Shown piece after piece: positions 6,344 to 6,891 of a stretch of DNA of 6,891 bases (its first letter is position 1; every line of letters starts with the position of its first letter). The position numbers were made by a program, and so were the translations under genes. The stretch spans positions 1 through 6,891 of the forward strand of contig JAIPHI010000142.1 in NCBI GenBank assembly GCA_021735285.1, read 5' to 3'. This DNA is from Fidelibacterota bacterium (lineage in GTDB: Bacteria > Fidelibacterota > UBA2242 > JAFGTP01). The notes under the pieces were generated by a model that searched no databases, was not told where the DNA came from, and saw only the letters and a list, made by a program, of their open reading frames with translations.

Positions 6344-6558
6344 CAATAAACAATCTGCTCTGAAAATAAAAATCAAATTCTATAATGAGACGGAAATATT
6401 ACATTTATGGAATCCGTAGTTGGTCGAGTTGAGAAGTTGACAAGTAATGAAGTGGTTTTGTATTCTGAGTGTTAAATATCTATTATGTCCTTTGATTTTT
6501 TTATTTGTTTAACAATCAATAGCATCCGAATTTTAGTTTATTGACTTGTTCTCATAGA

Positions 6559-6584
6559 TCGAAAGCAAGGGATATTGTTTTCGA
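6559..6584. repeat. 10-bp hairpin downstream of the membrane gene
   Basis: TCGAAAGCAA (6559-6568) pairs with TTGTTTTCGA (6575-6584) across GGGATA. As plus-strand RNA all ten pairs form, with one G-U; as minus-strand RNA there is one C-A mismatch. The plus-strand tail CTTTTC is only briefly T-rich. It lies 40 bp beyond the minus-strand stop codon. A role as a terminator or as an mRNA 3'-end stabiliser is possible but not shown. Confidence 0.35.
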
Positions 6585-6623
6585 CTTTTCTACTCGGCCA
6601 CTTAGCAAACCGACCACTCCCCG

Positions 6624-6891
6624 TTATCTTCGCATTAGTTCTCCAACCAGCATCACCAAACCCACCAAACCAATGAAAAATATTGAAATTTTTATTCCCC
6701 AGATGGGCAAGATTATAGCGGAAAAAAGATAGGAACCCAGACAGGAACCCAATACATCAGCAGCATACAGTCGGCCTGCCAGGCTACTTTCTGCTCTCTG
6801 TTTAAAACGGTTTAAAATATAGGGAAAGAGATAACCGTCTATCAATCCTGATAAAAATAGAAGCAGGGGTAATAAAAAAATCATATACATT
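6624..6891 (-). CDS. C-terminal end of a multi-pass membrane protein, spermidine-synthase-fusion-like (5' end outside the window)
   Basis: 88 complete codons are visible up to the TAA at 6624-6626. The frame is open to the window edge, so the Met codon at 6888-6890 need not be the start. Three hydrophobic segments are seen, at about residues 1-26, 41-63 and 66-83, joined by a basic loop RFKQR. The segment AGRLYAADVLGSCLGSYLFSAIILPIWGI (38-66) resembles the G-x-x-Y-A-A-D-x-x-G-x-x-x-G signature in the membrane part of proteins that fuse MFS-like helices to a spermidine/spermine synthase-like domain. The synthase domain, if present, would lie N-terminal and outside the window, so substrate and activity cannot be stated. 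The protein ends a few residues after the last helix with GELMRR. It is convergent with selB and therefore separately transcribed. An unrelated transporter remains possible. Confidence 0.7.
   Translation of the reverse strand, partial: MYMIFLLPLLLFLSGLIDGYLFPYILNRFKQRAESSLAGRLYAADVLGSCLGSYLFSAIILPIWGIKISIFFIGLVGLVMLVGELMRR

Larger units (their letters stand above)
5875..6623. other. Gene-free convergent intergenic region with a hairpin cluster
   Basis: About 750 bp between the stop of selB and the stop of the minus-strand membrane gene. No open frame here looks like a real gene, and the base composition is more AT-rich than the flanking genes. The left two thirds (about 5898-6283) hold the inverted repeats and hairpins listed separately. 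From 6284 to 6540 only a small minus-strand terminator candidate (6323-6343) is seen, and I see no other feature. From 6541 to 6623 there is one hairpin (6559-6584). I looked for a tRNA(Sec), a SECIS and other RNA genes and found none that could be supported. Confidence 0.8.

Noticed and set aside
5875..6540. tRNA(Sec) gene (selC) beside selB
   Set aside because: GGTTCG at 5954-5959 looks like a T-loop start, but there is no matching T-stem, acceptor stem or long variable arm around it on either strand.
6541..6732. Plus-strand open frame of 63 codons starting with TTG
   Set aside because: Most of it is antisense to the membrane-protein gene, it is low-complexity (many S, T, P, K), and it has no ribosome site or recognisable motif.

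Overview
The window is a stretch of low-GC bacterial chromosome (GC roughly in the high 30s percent by eye). It carries five same-strand genes read left to right, then about 750 bp without a gene, then the tail of one gene on the opposite strand. The genes are housekeeping ones with bacterial signatures: the DNA polymerase III alpha subunit, a bacterial-type Dtd, RadC and a bacterial-type SelB. SelB implies that the organism inserts selenocysteine at UGA. A Sec-using, AT-rich, probably anaerobic bacterium is suggested. An FCB-type candidate phylum such as Cloacimonadota or Marinimicrobia is only a guess from the style of the TPR protein and the membrane aminopropyltransferase-like protein; the sequence does not settle the phylum.

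Layout. Positions 2-2032 are the C-terminal ~60% of dnaE, cut by the window edge. dtd (2026-2478) overlaps its end by 7 bp, radC (2491-3207) follows after 12 bp, and a TPR-like protein of unknown function (3224-3934) after 16 bp. This tight packing looks like one transcription unit for replication, tRNA proofreading and a JAMM-domain protein. selB (3991-5874) follows after a 56-bp AT-rich spacer with no visible Shine-Dalgarno sequence. It may belong to the same transcript or have its own promoter. No selA, selD or selC is visible here.

The convergent intergenic region 5875-6623 is the least ordinary part. It holds a cluster of short perfect hairpins between 5942 and 6188. Four of them form a family: each has a TTCA or TTTA tetraloop, a stem of 7-8 bp and the tetranucleotide ATAG (once TTAG) just 5' of the stem. 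The first two lie on the minus strand and the last two on the plus strand. Stem differences between copies are compensatory. This is the architecture of REP/BIME elements mobilised by RAYT (TnpA_REP) Y1 transposases, although no transposase is in the window. The cluster is enclosed by a 13-bp perfect inverted repeat (5906-5918 / 6264-6276), so the whole may be a ~0.4 kb non-autonomous element. A weak minus-strand terminator candidate lies at 6323-6343.

At the right edge, the minus strand encodes the last 88 residues of a multi-pass membrane protein. Its GRLYAADVLG segment resembles the membrane part of fused spermidine-synthase-like proteins.
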